Positions 12,136 to 24,236 of a stretch of DNA of 64,000 bases are shown piece by piece; position 1 is the stretch's first letter, and each line of letters starts with the position of its first letter. The translations under genes were made by a program, and so were the position numbers. The notes beneath the pieces were generated by a model that searched no databases, was not told the origin of the DNA, and worked only from the letters and a program-made list of their open reading frames with translations. Source of the DNA: Thysanoteuthis rhombus (lineage: Eukaryota; Mollusca; Cephalopoda; Oegopsida; Thysanoteuthidae); contig OY735222.1 in NCBI GenBank assembly GCA_963457665.1, positions 44,060,043 to 44,124,042 of the forward strand. The letters are read 5' to 3'.

Positions 12136-13297
12136 TAAATTCAGACCTGAAGTAAGAGCCAAGTCAGGTTTAGTGTTTATGTTTCAGTATATTTAGTTTT
12201 CATGGAATTTTAAATTTGCAGCGTTAAGAGGGTGAAATATATTACTGACGTACGAAAAGCAGGAGTCGTATTATAGTTGTGGTGGCATTGTACTCGAGTT
12301 AATTTGATATTAAATATTAAATTAATGAAATCAAATATTCAATTTATAGATGTTTTGTAATTGTAGCCCATCGTATGCTTTTTCCAATACATTCGTAATT
12401 TGTCAAAATGATCTTCTATTTCCCAGGAGATCTTTTTTGGTTTTCTTTTCAAATTGGTCCGTCTGTTCAGCGACTTTCGCTGTATTCTTATCTGCTTCTT
12501 TATACCTAATCTGACTGACTTAATACCCCAGGCTTAAGACGTAGATTCATTCTATCTCTGTAGTTGAAGCTTGCATGTGAGTGTGTGTGCGTCGTCAATT
12601 TACAAAGGTCTTCGCCAGACGACCGTGTTTCTTAATTTCATATATCAGTTTGGAAACTCATGAACAGGCGAACAGGCGAACAGGCTTCTGCACGCGCAAT
12701 TGAGTCGAGCAAGTAAGTTCACGGTGCAAAGGGAAAGCAGATTATTGGACAAACGGTTGATATTTTATTTATATATAAAATCTTTTAAACGGAATTCTTA
12801 ACATCCTTTCGCTTCCTGGCTGTTTTTGTCCTGAAATAGACACAAGATGTGTTTGAAAGTAATAACATTTTTTTTCTGAATTCCTTGGGAAAAAAACAGG
12901 TGGTGAAAATAATCCAACAATTCTTGTGAATCTACAATGATATTTATATATTTAGATAAAAACCTTTTAGACGAATATAAATATCTATCTACAAATGTAC
13001 ATCAATAAGTCCATAACCTAATGATGGTAGAAAACATTTATTTTACACAACATTTTTTTTTCAATGTAATATTCTTAGACAATTCACTTTGAAGAAATTT
13101 AACACACAGAACGGACATTATACAAAGAGAATTTCAGATCGAAATTCAGGTAACTACGTGCCAGGCTGTGGACTTATTGATACATCTGAGCATGGCATGA
13201 GAACCGGATATTTTACAAGTTAACGAATGCATTGACCGCTAAAAACCAGAAATATGTTCGATCTTCAGAGACTTGGAGCCAATCTTACCCTGGAAGG

Positions 13298-13300
<3 letters not shown>
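12136..13300. other. spacer, nothing recognised
   Basis: No supported gene. A short tandem GAACAGGC x3 occurs near 12663-12686. Confidence 0.45.
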
Positions 13301-13342
<42 letters not shown>

Positions 13343-13476
13343 TGAACGTACCAAAAAAAGATAGATTGATAGATAGATAGATAGATAGATATGAACAGAC
13401 CGAAATAGAGATAGATAGATGGATAGATAGATATTGACACACCAGAATAGACATTGATAGATAGATAGATAGATCT
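13301..13476. repeat. GATA minisatellite with TATGAACAG spacers
   Basis: GATA runs separated by a recurring spacer of the form GATATGAACAGACCGAAATA. The same spacer, as GATATGAACAGGCTGAGATA, recurs at 17.6-17.9 kb. Confidence 0.9.
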
Positions 13477-13479
13477 GTT

Positions 13480-13765
13480 TGAAAGTCAAATAGTTTAATA
13501 TTGGTCAAAGACGTAATCCACTTTGTTATATTTGAAAAAATCTTTCAAGTATAAAGTTCCCCGGAAGAAAATGGTTAATATTGAGTTTCGAATTCCAGTT
13601 CCATATAAATAGAGCCCCACTGTAAACCCTTTCGAAAAAAAATTCTCGAAATAGTCCAAATTTGTCCCTTGTGGTCAATGATTATGCATACTGAATTTGG
13701 TTGAGCTGCACAATTGTTTAACCAATGATTAAATGGGTAGATAGACAGAAAAGCATAATCTTTAA
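13480..13765 (+). repeat. family R repeat
   Basis: Matches 8300-8700: GTAATCCACTTTGTTATATT, CCCCGGAAGAAAATGGTTAA, TAAACCCTTTCG, then a GATTATGCATACTGAATTTG block. It directly abuts the GATA minisatellite. Confidence 0.75.
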
Positions 13766-14639
13766 TAGCTGTTGTCATTGTTTTCAAAGCAACTCTTTGT
13801 TATTGAAGCACACTTTTTCTTCAAATATGTATAAAAAGCAATTCAACAAGTTGAGAGATGACCTGAGAAGAAAATGTCTGAATGAATTTGTCCAGCTCCA
13901 AAAAGTTATCATCCAAAAATAATTAACTTTTTTTTCTTTTGACTGCATTTGAACTAAAACAGGAATCAAGTCAGTTTTAAACAAAAGCAGAAATCAAGTT
14001 AGTTTTAAAATACGTCATTTTCCTGTTTTTTAGCTGACAACTCTGTTCGTTCCAACAATCACTATGGAGAATTCGCAGCCATTATTTTTTATTCATTTAT
14101 TGAATACTTTATTTCCTTTTCTTTTTTTTCTTTTTTTTTTTTTTTTTGCCTATTATATATTTCACTGTTGTTATGATCCACTCCTTTCCGAAGCCAGAAA
14201 TGTCATGTGCGAAAAATTAACAACAACCAAGCTCCTAAATTAGAAAATAACAATTTTAGCGATGACTTGGTTGATTTATTTAACAGTGTTATTTCCTTCC
14301 ATTACTTTCGAGTTATTTCTTGAAGAAGGAAAAATAGCTTCCGTAATTTCTGGCGCCGAAGAATCGGGGTAAATATTTAATTAAAAGATGATGAGAAAAG
14401 ATTGAAAGGTCGCTGACATTCTCATTTTGCTATTCTTTCTTTCTTTCTTTCTGTCTTTCTTTCACTCCTCCTTCCTCTATCTAACCATCTACCTATCCAT
14501 ACTTGTTCATACTATACTTCGCTTTGTTCATGGACGCCATTTCAATTTCAATTCCTGTCTGCAGTCAAGTTTCCGCACAGATATACACACTCACGATAAA
14601 GATAAATGGATACATAATCCGACAGAATAATCACAAATG
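13766..14639. other. AT-rich spacer, nothing recognised
   Basis: No supported gene. Contains poly-T and (TTTC)n near 14100-14150 and 14430-14460. Confidence 0.45.
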
Positions 14640-14935
14640 CCTCATTTTTATCTATAATCATAAATAACATACATAATGTATATCAAATAAGTAATATATT
14701 TATAATTATTCAGTTGGATTATATATCAATTTATTCGTAACATAATTGTCTGCGTTGAGAAACATAGAGGGCAGATATGGACAATGAATTAGGTATAAAG
14801 TAATAATTCGAGTCTACGTCTTAGCACCTGGCTGCTTAGCTCAAATGGTAAGAGAGGCACCGCGTCAAAACGGCCTACTGTTCGATTCTTGCAGCAGTCT
14901 ATTTCTTTAATCGTTTATTCTAGAACATGTATAAA
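14640..14935 (+). mobile_element. T1 repeat: tRNA-like module between body parts
   Basis: Body sequence (GTTGGATTATATATCAATTT, then AACATAGAGGGCAGATATGG) is followed at about 14831-14900 by a tRNA-like module. GGCTGCT and AGCAGTC can pair as an acceptor stem; the A box reads TAGCTCAAATGGTAAGAG and the B box GTTCGATTC. Then the body start TTTAATCGTTTATTC follows. The anticodon and T stems are degenerate, so it is not a working tRNA gene. Confidence 0.75.
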
Positions 14936-15164
14936 ACATTTGGCCCAATGAAGGGGGCAAACGTTTTATAAATGGTACTTCGCTTACTTTTTTTCTGCTG
15001 ACAAATCTCACAATGTTGGAGGGGACTTTTTGTAGAACCAATCCTTCCCGGCCCCTGAATCCAGGTAATCTCGAGAAGAAAAAAATAAACAGAAGCTGCA
15101 AGTAATTCATACGTCCCTCCGCACACTTTCGACAAGCTTTATCATAATCAAGAGACTTTTAGCG

Positions 15165-15305
15165 TCCCCAGGATTCAGCAAACCTCTCTGTTATGGTTAT
15201 CGCAGAGCCAATAATTCCTGAACTCATCTAGTCCTTCCCGCCATCTTATATTTTGCCAGCTACAGTTCCGCTCATGATATCTGGGGATCTACGTTGTGAG
15301 TCGTT
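15165..15305 (-). mobile_element. LINE A terminal fragment
   Basis: Minus-strand last about 45 codons (CCCAGGATTC ... ATCTGGGGATCTACG), ended abruptly at 15305 next to another LINE A copy. Confidence 0.75.
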
Positions 15306-15329
15306 GAGAGGAAAAAAGCACGATCACCA

Positions 15330-15715
15330 TCATCATCATCATACCCTTTTAGCGTCCATCGTTGGACATATGCCTTCCCTAGGATTCGTCAGACCTTTTT
15401 ATCATGGACGTCGCGGAGTCGATACTTTCTAAACTTGTCTAGTTCCTAACGCCAATTGTGATGTCCAGCGATTGTCTGATATTCTTGCAATATAACCAGC
15501 CTATTACCATTTGGGTTTTCTGATGGATTCTATCATATCCCCAACTCTTGTTTTTTCTCTAGTATACTTCGTTGTTTTGTGGTCACTCCATGTGATGTTG
15601 TGCATTATTCTCTAATGTGCACGTTGCATGGTTGTCAGTTTGAGGGTTAATCCTTTGGTTAGATCACTTGTTTCAGCTCAATAGGTGACTATCGTAACGA
15701 AGCATTGTTTGTAGA
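15330..15715 (-). mobile_element. LINE A fragment with GAT tail
   Basis: Minus strand. The tail CATCATCATCATCAT lies at 15330-15345, then the ORF end and upstream to the VTY.AET-like region. It has an internal deletion near 15450. Confidence 0.8.
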
Positions 15716-15834
15716 CTCTTCAAGCTTATGCCTGTCGATTAAAATACCTCAAATTTTGTGTTAATGCCAAATGTTGATGCCATTCAAAGATTGGAGAAAA
15801 ATCTGCCATAGAATTATCCGTGTCCGGGTAATTT

Positions 15835-16205
15835 TGTATTTGAAATACAGTTTATATTATGTGATAATAATAAATTACGTTATATCATTTTGGAACTCAA
15901 TTTTAAATGATTTCTCGTTATTACACGGTGATTGAATCATTTGTCCTACATTGGAGCTGCGTCAGGAATCGAACCGGCGACCAATAGGTAGCTGCTCCAA
16001 TATAGTGTTGTCCTTATCTTAACAACCACCGATAATACTCAAATCAAATGCTCAATTTGTTGATTCATTGTCCACATCTACTCTATTTGTTTGTTATAAT
16101 GCGAAAAATTATATTTTAAAGAAATGAATGTATAATCCAATAGAAATTATTATAAGTTGCTTTATATTAAATGAAACTCTACTTGAAATCATCCCCGGCT
16201 ATTAC
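15835..16205 (-). mobile_element. T1 repeat, body-tRNA-body on minus strand
   Basis: Read on the minus strand: a body end (ATGATTTCAAGTAGAGTTTC, then AACAAATAGAGTAGATGTGG) leads into a tRNA-like module (about 16030-15957) with B box GGTTCGATTCC and end CAGCTCC. A second, internally deleted body follows. This is a head-to-tail arrangement of the T1 unit. Confidence 0.7.
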
Positions 16206-16425
16206 ACGGTGACCTATCGGTCGCAGGCTCGATAGCTACAGCAGCTCCATTTTCTTTAATTGTTTATTCTTTTTACGCTGTCTAGGCCAAGTGATACATT
16301 CACCGGGTAATGACAGGAGATCATTTCAAAAAGAGTTGCAAAAATTATATAACGCAATTTATGATTATTTCTGTCGGATTATATATAGTGTCTTAGTAAT
16401 ATAATCATGTAGTAAGTAAATGGTC
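16206..16425 (+). mobile_element. T1 repeat, opposite orientation
   Basis: Plus strand. The 3' half of the tRNA-like module (GGTCGCAGGCTCGATAGC, CAGCAGCTCC) is followed by the body: TTTAATTGTTTATTC, TAGGCCAAGTGATACATTC, GGAGATCATTTCAAA, GGATTATATATAG. It joins the minus-strand copy head to head near 16205. Confidence 0.75.
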
Positions 16426-16429
16426 GGAC

Positions 16430-17450
16430 ACAATACGTTGCTTCACAACAATTCAGACAAATCACACTTAGATTTTAAATAATAAGATGTATTTGCTCGG
16501 GAACTGCTTTAAAAAAATATTTTTCATTAAAATGTGCTGCGGATTTTGAGGTTGACGGACGTAACGACTTCACCGACACCTCCGCCCTCTCATTCTAAAG
16601 ATATTCAAAAATTATTTTGTCCTTTTATTTTAAAATTCATGCATAAGATAAAATTCATCTCGTTTTTTTTTTACAATTTATTCAATTTATAGAACATTAG
16701 AGATTCAGTTAATTTATTTATGGCTGATGATTCATATCAGTTGCAATTCCAAATCTGTTCCATGTATAAAAAAAAATGCATGTTCAACCTGACTTAATCT
16801 TTGTTTCTGAGTGTGTATAATTAGATTTGAAAACGAAACGCAAACAGATCGTATCATGATACTGCAAGAACATTATTATTATTATAAAGAAAATTGCTTT
16901 CAGTTAATGGAATCTCAAATTATTTATACATCTAACCTCTAATCACAAGGGGAGGAGTATACAAGATGTGCTCCTGTAATATAGAACACCTAACAGTGCT
17001 TATTCTTATCACTGTCACCTTACGTCAACACCCACCTACTGCCATTTCATAATATAACTAGCTATAGAGTGTACTATATGATTCCCGCACAACTGGCAAT
17101 ATATTCAATCACGAGAGAAAAATTACTTTCCTTTCATTGAGATCCATGATTATTTCACTAAGTAAACATTCTAATATCAAACTGATATTTATGATGGATT
17201 TTGGCGGGTGTGCGGCTCATACCTAGCACAACCAGAACATACGCCCTGATATAAATATGTGTGTGGGTGTGCGTGTGTGCATCATTTTTCTTTGTCTATT
17301 TCAATTCATTCCACACGCTCGCTGGCTTTCTCTCGATCCATTCATCCCACTCCTTTTCAGTCTCTTTCTCTGTATGTATATAAATATGCATGTGTTTGTA
17401 TCATATTCCTGTGTTTATTATTTGATCTCTTCAGAGACATATATATATAT
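16430..17450. other. AT-rich spacer, nothing recognised
   Basis: No supported gene. Short TG- and TA-rich stretches at 17255-17280 and 17440-17455. Confidence 0.45.
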
Positions 17451-17609
17451 ATATACATAGATATTGATTCCTCCCTCCCTCCCTCTCTCTGACTTACTAT
17501 CTTCGGCCGTTACAAGTACGGCATTGAGCTCCAACCAGGAAACGAGGCACTTGACAAGCGTGGCTAAATCAATACCAGGCTCACAAAAGGTGTGCAAATA
17601 CACTAATGA

Positions 17610-17705
17610 CAATAGATAGATAAATAGATGGATGGATATGAACAGGCTGAGATAGATAGATAGATAGATTGATAGATAGAAAGATAGATAGATATAAACA
17701 GGCTG

Positions 17706-17754
<49 letters not shown>

Positions 17755-17765
17755 TGAACAGGCTG

Positions 17766-17826
<61 letters not shown>

Positions 17827-17879
17827 TGAACAGGCTTAGATAGATAGATAGATAGATAGATATGAACATCCTGCGATAT

Positions 17880-17926
<47 letters not shown>

Positions 17927-18150
17927 AAGAGGAGGGAGAAGGGGAGAAAGAGACAAATAGGCTGCGATGGATAGATATGAACAGAAAGATATAAATATAT
18001 TCACAGAGAGAGAGATGGACCGACTATGATCGATATAACCAGAGTGAGAGAGAAAGAGAGGGAGGGAGTGTGGGAGGAAGAGATAGAAAGATAGATGAAT
18101 GGATTGATAGATATGAACAGATTGCGATAGATATATAGATAGATCAATTA
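17610..18150. repeat. GATA/GAGA minisatellite block
   Basis: Long GATA runs interrupted by regularly recurring TATGAACAGGCTGAGATA spacers (17637-17860), an (GA)n run at 17886-17922, then degenerate GAGA/GATA to 18150. A 189-codon minus-strand open frame rich in Ser-Ile-Tyr-Leu is simply this repeat. Confidence 0.95.
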
Positions 18151-18439
18151 TCCGTGACCAATACAAGCACATACTGCCATCTACTTTTCCCCCTTTTTTT
18201 CCATTTTACAGCAACAACCAAGGCAAAACTTTTTATTCTGCACGACTCGAAGTCCGAAATATAATAGCTCAAAATAAACAATTACACACAAAATCAATTC
18301 CTCTCAGCAAATCAATGGTGAAAAAATCAATTCCGTACAAGCAGTCGTGAGAAATCGCATGGATTGGAAGAAGATTAGAATCAAAATAAAATCCACTTTC
18401 GAAATTAAACCTGTGCTGGTCCGTCTGCAAGTCTGCTCG

Positions 18440-18690
18440 GAGGCTTGGGGGGGGGGTGGAGAGATTTTTACCTAGTGGAGGCTTCAATTTGCCTTGTAAA
18501 TTTACGCCAAATTTATGTCCAGCATCATCCACCTGCACTTATTTTTCGGAAGATTGTGACTTTTTATGATCACTACCCAATAAAAGAAGAGGGAAGTAAC
18601 TCATTCATTTTTCCAATTGATCACCCCTAACGTGGTATGCTGCCGAAACATGTTGGTCGTGTGACGGTTTCTATTGTCTGACTAACCAGT
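18440..18690 (+). repeat. family P repeat, 3' half
   Basis: Plus strand: TTTATGATCACTACCCAATA, GGAAGTAACTCATTC, CCAATTGATCACCCC, GGTCGTGTGACGGTTTC, CTGACTAACCAG. Confidence 0.75.
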
Positions 18691-19020
18691 GGATAACCGC
18701 TCTGAGGATAGACTCGGCGAGTCGAATTCAAACCCTGGCAAGGACAGCGCGTTTCAACTTTGCACCAATGCCCTTGGGAAATGTATGAATCAATCTAACT
18801 GCCTGCCCAGTTATGGATAAAATAGGGCAATATTGAATGAGTGACGCTTATTCGGGTGCTTATCTCCACCAAGTCTATTTCACAAATCGCAAACGGGCCG
18901 CGTAAGTAGCAATGTGATATGTGGAGCCCAAACCTGGAACGGCTGAAGCCAATGCCAGTTTAAGGGTACTAATCACCAGAATGTGAAAAGGTATGGTACT
19001 GAGACACCGTTTTTATGAGA
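18691..19020. mobile_element. possible SINE remnant
   Basis: TGCCCTTGGGAAATG and CTGCCCAGTTATGGATAAAA resemble body motifs of tRNA-derived SINEs, and GAATTCAAACCCTGGC could be a decayed B box. Weak and unassigned. Confidence 0.3.
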
Positions 19021-19059
19021 TTCACTTTCTTATGGGGAGTTATAAATGATCAAAACACT

Positions 19060-19395
19060 TATCAGGAAGGATCTCCAGCACACAGAGGACAAAGTGATGA
19101 GAAGGATGACATCATAAAATTCATTTGAAAACTCAAGTGGCAACGGGCTGGTTACGTTGCAAGTAGGTCAGACCAGCGCTGGACATCACGATTCACAACA
19201 TGCATCCCCAGAGATCATATGCGTAACGAACCGAGGTTGGTAGAATACAAGATGGGGTGACAAACTAGACAAGTTCAGGAAGTACAGGCTCTGCGATGCC
19301 CACGATAGAGAGGTGTGGCGAATCCTAGGGAAGGTCTATGTCCAACGATGGAAGATAAATGCATGATGATGATGATGATGATGATGACGACGACG
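19060..19395 (+). mobile_element. LINE A fragment with GAT/GAC tail
   Basis: Plus strand, from the AQYI-like region to the ORF end. Recognisable: TGGCAACGGGCTGGTTACG, CACAACATGCATCCCC, GTGTGGCGAATCCTAGGG. The tail is GATGATGAT then GACGACGAC. Confidence 0.8.
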
Positions 19396-19576
19396 ACGAA
19401 ACATTGGATGCAAAAAATCTCATTTAGCTCTTCATATTGATTGATTTGAAATTCCATTTGAAAGCACTATGCAACATTTGCGCCACAAACAAAATTCGAC
19501 CAGGAGCATTTGGGAGGCGCATTTAGTCCAAACTATGCGTTACAGGACATTAAATAATTTTATCACACCCTGATAT

Positions 19577-19990
19577 TTACCGACTCAGTCTGTCTGCAAA
19601 TCTGCTACAAGCAAACCATGGATTGTTTGAAGAACTTATCAGCATACTCTTGACCTGACTTAGTTGACTAAGTAGTAAATGTTGAGGCCAATCCTCGCAA
19701 TGGTGAGAGGATGTTGCTTTGTGGTTTAATCCCGTTAACTCTTGATGGAGCATACGCCCACTACCACACCACACCAGTGGCTTTGTTCTGGGTAACTCGA
19801 CTGGGCTTATGTGGGTCTGACCACCTTTGCTCGACTCTCGACTGATCTTCTGCAAGTCCTTTTTGGCCTTCCAACCTTCTCTTCCCCTGTTCACGTCTGC
19901 CATTCCAGCTGGCTTCTTACTCTCAAACGGGGTTCTGATATTCCATATCCTTGTGTTAAAGGTCTGCCTGCCTTTAAAATCGGTATTCAA
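19577..19990 (-). other. 137-codon open frame, unidentified
   Basis: Minus-strand frame without simple-repeat bias. It contains FNTRIWNIRTPFESKK, faintly like the TWNVRT start of LINE endonucleases, and then Ser/His/Lys-rich sequence. No domain is certain. It could be the decayed 5' region of a non-LTR element. I would not call it a gene. Confidence 0.25.
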
Positions 19991-20239
19991 AACTCTGGAC
20001 GGTTGCTGGACTTGAACAACGAGGTCTAGTGCCGAGAGTGGTATCTTTTGTCAACCTATAGATAATGTGACTTAATAATGGAAACTACGTAATGCGGTGC
20101 CTGACATGAGACCACTCTCTTGACACAGGCCTCGCCAAAACAACGAAGTGTACACTTAATTTTTCACCTTTTTGGGTAATGAGTAACTACTGTTTGGAGG
20201 ACGGATCTCCAGTTACCAATCAAGAGCTCATTAGTAGCC

Positions 20240-20490
20240 TACGATGGGCTACTGCGACTTTTTATCGAACGACTTTTTGTTGAACGACGTTCCAGCGAAA
20301 TGGCATTTAATCGAAACGACTTTTTGATGAAACGACTTTCATCGAAACGACTTTTTATTGTCGGAATTTCTTATCACTGAATTGAATTTTTATTGAAACA
20401 AATCCATCAACTTTATCGAAATATAATTTATTCGAAACGACTTAGTTGAAACAAAGTTTTATCAAAACAACTTTTTTTAATGGAAAGACC
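20240..20490. repeat. degenerate tandem of CGAAACGACTTTTTAT type
   Basis: At least ten variants of a roughly 16-18 bp unit, such as TCGAAACGACTTTTTGATGA and TGAAACGACTTTCATCG, decaying to the right. Confidence 0.8.
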
Positions 20491-21525
20491 TTTTAAACTT
20501 TAGATTTAGATGAAATGAAAATTCCTGAATTTGAATAGAATATTTTCGTGTGATTTTTCATTTTTCAAAAGCAGTGAAATATGGATATCCAAAAGATTTC
20601 CCTGGGAAATCGACATCGGGGATAAATCCCTAAACTTGTATGAAGGATATTTTTATCGTCAATTAGAAGTCTGAAATCTCACTTCGAAAGTCTGAAATAA
20701 ACTTATTCTGAGTAAACTATATGCAACAGAAGATTGTTTCTTTTTAAATTGACAGGGTAGGTAGTGTAACCAGAAAATTCCATGTCGGCAAATTCGAAGT
20801 GGGAAGAAGAAAAATAAATTGATATCAACTTTTATGATCCAAATCTACGTCATAATTAATGAAATTTTATCTTTCTCTTCTTAGACAAAGGTTTAGACCT
20901 TTAGCAAAAACAAGAACAAACCTTAGAAAAAATAACTTTTAATCACGTATTCAAAATGGCATGTCGATCTCATTTTGAAATTTTCAGGGCGCACTTTCAG
21001 CAACCAGTTTTGTAAACTATGTAAAACAGATCGCAGATAGTTAATTATTCGATCATTTCTGTATGGGGAAAAAATTGTGGGGAAAAAGAAATCATTCCAC
21101 TCAATGATGGTATTAACCGTTTGTTATATAGCTCCATGAGGGGAAAGGAAAGGAAAGGATTATAGGGATTAGCTCACATCGAAAGATGAAAGCCAGAAGA
21201 AAGAAAGACTTTACATACGCTTATCAAATATTATGGATTTATCTATTATCTATATGTGATTTCGTCTCAAACTACTCCTCTAACCCATCTTTTTGTGTAT
21301 CCTTTCATGTGTTGAAGTAAAAACATTAAAAAAAAAACAATTTTGGCTGCTACAGGGTCAAACTCCACTCCAGTTTTTTGGGTTTTTTGTTTTTTTGTAT
21401 TGTAATATAATGAATATATAAAAAATATTTTTGAAATGTTTTTTTAGAATAAATGTTTATTTATTAGAAGGAAATTAGCCCTTGCGTATTGCTAACATAA
21501 ATTTGAGAGCATACGTGGGACCAAT
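20491..21525. other. AT-rich spacer, nothing recognised
   Basis: No supported gene. Contains GGAAA x3 near 21138-21155 and poly-A/T tracts. Confidence 0.45.
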
Positions 21526-21529
21526 TATT

Positions 21530-21600
21530 TTAGCTCAGCCGGTTAGAGTACCGATTATCAATCAGTTGGTGGTGATTTCAAACTACGGTTGGCGAATGTA
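21530..21600 (+). mobile_element. tRNA-like SINE head remnant
   Basis: A-box-like TAGCTCAGCCGGTTAGAG and B-box-like GTGATTTCAAACTAC stand about 35 bp apart, as in tRNA-derived promoters. No complete cloverleaf. Confidence 0.4.
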
Positions 21601-21689
21601 AATTTTGAATCCCCCCCAATCTGGTGAGGATTAAGACTGTCGTTCCTGTTTTTTTTTTGTTGTTTTTTTTGTTACGGTAGGAAAATGAA

Positions 21690-22255
21690 GACAACTCCAG
21701 GTTTGGACTGCAGTTTGACAGAAAGTTTAGAAGAAAGAATGGGGAGAGGCTTTTGGCACCCAACACTCAGAGCAAGCTCAACTTTCAAGAACCAGATGAT
21801 CCCATTAATCCTAAAAAGAAGAGTATACAATCAATGCATTCTCTCGATAGTCACTTATGGAGCTGAAACATGGAACCAAACCAAAAGATAGACTTGCAAA
21901 CAGAGAAGTACGCATGAGAGAATCATGATCAACCTTACATGGAAAGATCACAAGATAGCACAGTATATAAGGAAGGAAAAGGATGTCCCTGACATAATAG
22001 AAACTATCAAAAAAACTCAAATGGCAATGGGCAGGCCATGTTGCAAGAATTACAGACAACCGATGGACATCACGACTCACAACATGGATCCCCAGAGATC
22101 ACATGAGAAACCGAGGCCGACAGAATAAAAGATGGAGAGATGAACTGGATAGATTCAGGAAATACTGGCTCTGCGATGCCCATGATAGAGGATTGTGGCG
22201 AATCGGACGTTAAAAGACTGATGATGATGATGATGATGACGACGACGACGACTCA
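21690..22255 (+). mobile_element. LINE A copy, fairly long
   Basis: Plus strand. Open pieces read LKRRVYNQCILSIVTYGAET, then (frameshift) MINLTWKDHKIAQYIRKEKD and PDIIETIKK; the following AMGRPCC and PMDITTHNMDPQ are out-of-frame readings. The last about 20 codons are partly deleted. Ends with a GATGAT then GACGAC tail. Confidence 0.85.
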
Positions 22256-23160
22256 ATTCATCATCAGCAGCCTTGTAGTGCCCGTTTAGATCAATTCATG
22301 CCTTTTAAGAATCATTGGTATTCAGTGCTCCATAGTTTTCAATACTTTTGTTGATGTGGGAATCAGTACGCCTTACAACTCACTTTTTCTACAGGTTGTC
22401 ACCACGAGTTTGAAACCATTAAGCTTCGGAAGACATTAGTGAGTGACCTATCAAGCGTCGATTTCTTTTTCACTTCTCAAAGGCCTTCTAGAATATGACT
22501 TAATAAGATTCATCGGGTTTGGAATGGTCTCAATAACCCTAATGGCAGTTATGCTGTAACAGAGTGCAGCCAGAGCCCAATAGTTTAGAGCATTGGTTCC
22601 GTAACTTGGAAATCTCAAGGACCTCATCTATAAAGGAAATATTCTGGTGAACTCCTATCTTCAGCATTTAGTTCTTAGACTAAACAATTGACGACAACAA
22701 ATAATTATGTTTATTTAGAATGGTTCGCATCTATTCATATTCTGATATATGGTGCTGGTTTGTGTACAATAATCATATTGTGCTTTCTTGGTTTTTTTAT
22801 AACTGTACAATGGATGATGTTTCTCTGTCACAAGATTTGCAATATCAGATTCAGAAGAGACACTGGTACGCTGACCCATGTCTCGAAACCACTGGTATAG
22901 GATGATCGCATATATCACCTTTTTTAAAACACATTCGTATCCAAACCAACTTTTTTTGCGCGTATGCATACATCGGCTGCTTCTCAATAGACTACTTTCT
23001 CTTAATGTGTGTCTCGTATATTGTTACATAACTCCTTCAATAATGAACGTATTTGCTTCATATTTTGTATGTATCGTTGCCAACACAGTAGCGCGTATAA
23101 AGAAAATAATTGGACAGTCGTTCCATTATTCATACAGTGTGAATACTTACATCCTCATTG
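22256..23160. other. spacer, nothing recognised
   Basis: Several overlapping frames of 60-125 codons occur on both strands around 22690-23250, none with a recognisable domain. The longest ends in the TG repeat. I treat them as chance frames. Confidence 0.4.
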
Positions 23161-23179
23161 TGTGCGTGTGCTTGCACAC

Positions 23180-23180
23180 G

Positions 23181-23239
<59 letters not shown>

Positions 23240-23252
23240 ATGTATGTGTGTG
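23180..23252. repeat. (TG)n microsatellite
   Basis: TG run with single interruptions at 23221 and 23241. Confidence 0.95.
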
Positions 23253-23514
23253 TAACTTGAACCTGTTAATCTTGTTTAAGCAGCCTACGCGTCTGGTATT
23301 TATTTCGTCTTTACTGCGCAGTAGCCATTGTAAAATCAATTCTACCCAGACATCCTTTAATCTTCTATGTGAACTGTACGACGTCCATTATTAACTCTTT
23401 CAAGTTGATGACGCAAACCAGAATTTGAAATGTCAAAAGCGAATTTTTAACAAGAAAAGCCAAATACAATTAAACGACTGCGTTTTAGCCTTTTGTCTCA
23501 TCATCATTATCAGT

Positions 23515-24236
23515 ATGCCAACGTCCACCATTCGACATAGACAAGATCTCTCTATGATGGACGTTGCGGCACTAATATCTCCTGAACCTGCCGAAATCTT
23601 ATTTTCTGCTGTCATCTTATTTTCTGCTGTTCACAGTTTCGGATATGATCTCTGACGATCCACATTTTAAGTTGTAATATCCAGTGGTTGTGTGTCATTC
23701 TTGCAATATGTTCCACCTATTTAAATTTGAGTTTTTGATTGATTCTACGATATCTCTGTTTTTTTCCGCTCATATAATGTGTTGTCTTGTGATATCTCCA
23801 CGTGATGTTGAGCACAACCCTCTCTCGACCATGTTGCATGGTTCTTAATTTGAGAGCCAATCGTTTGATTAGGTTCCAGATTCCAGCTCCATATGTGACT
23901 ATCGGAACGATGCATTGATTGTCACAGTGGACACTTCTTTTAAAAACTAATAAAATCTTCTTTTTTTTTTCCTCTCGAATGCTGAGCTTATTCTACCGGA
24001 AGCTTGTCAGCCGGGAGTAATTGTTTGTTTTCTTTCATTTCTTCTTCTGCGGATTAAGACCCACTAAAACAGGTTCCTTGGAACTTAATATTCCATGGGC
24101 TGCGCTCGGAATAGCACCATTTTCATTAAATATCTATTTAGTATTGAATAACTGCTCAGAGTTCTGGATCAGAAGTACACTATCAAGTACGCTATTCACC
24201 CGTCTGTTTATTCATCCGTGTAACTCTCAGCTCGGC
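23515..24236 (-). mobile_element. LINE A copy with extra 5' segment, twin of 5585-6300
   Basis: Minus strand. From about 23780 to 24236 it is nearly identical to 5840-6300, including the unusual segment that is not LINE A. Towards the 3' end (23520-23760) the two copies diverge more; a short tandem duplication (CTTATTTTCTGCTGT twice) is present near 23600. Confidence 0.85.

Noticed and set aside
14831-14900. A functional tRNA gene
   Set aside because: The acceptor stem pairs, but anticodon and T stems do not, and related copies are embedded in the same T1 repeat body.
17603-18172. 189-codon minus-strand frame rich in Ser-Ile-Tyr-Leu
   Set aside because: Translation of GATA/GAGA repeats only.
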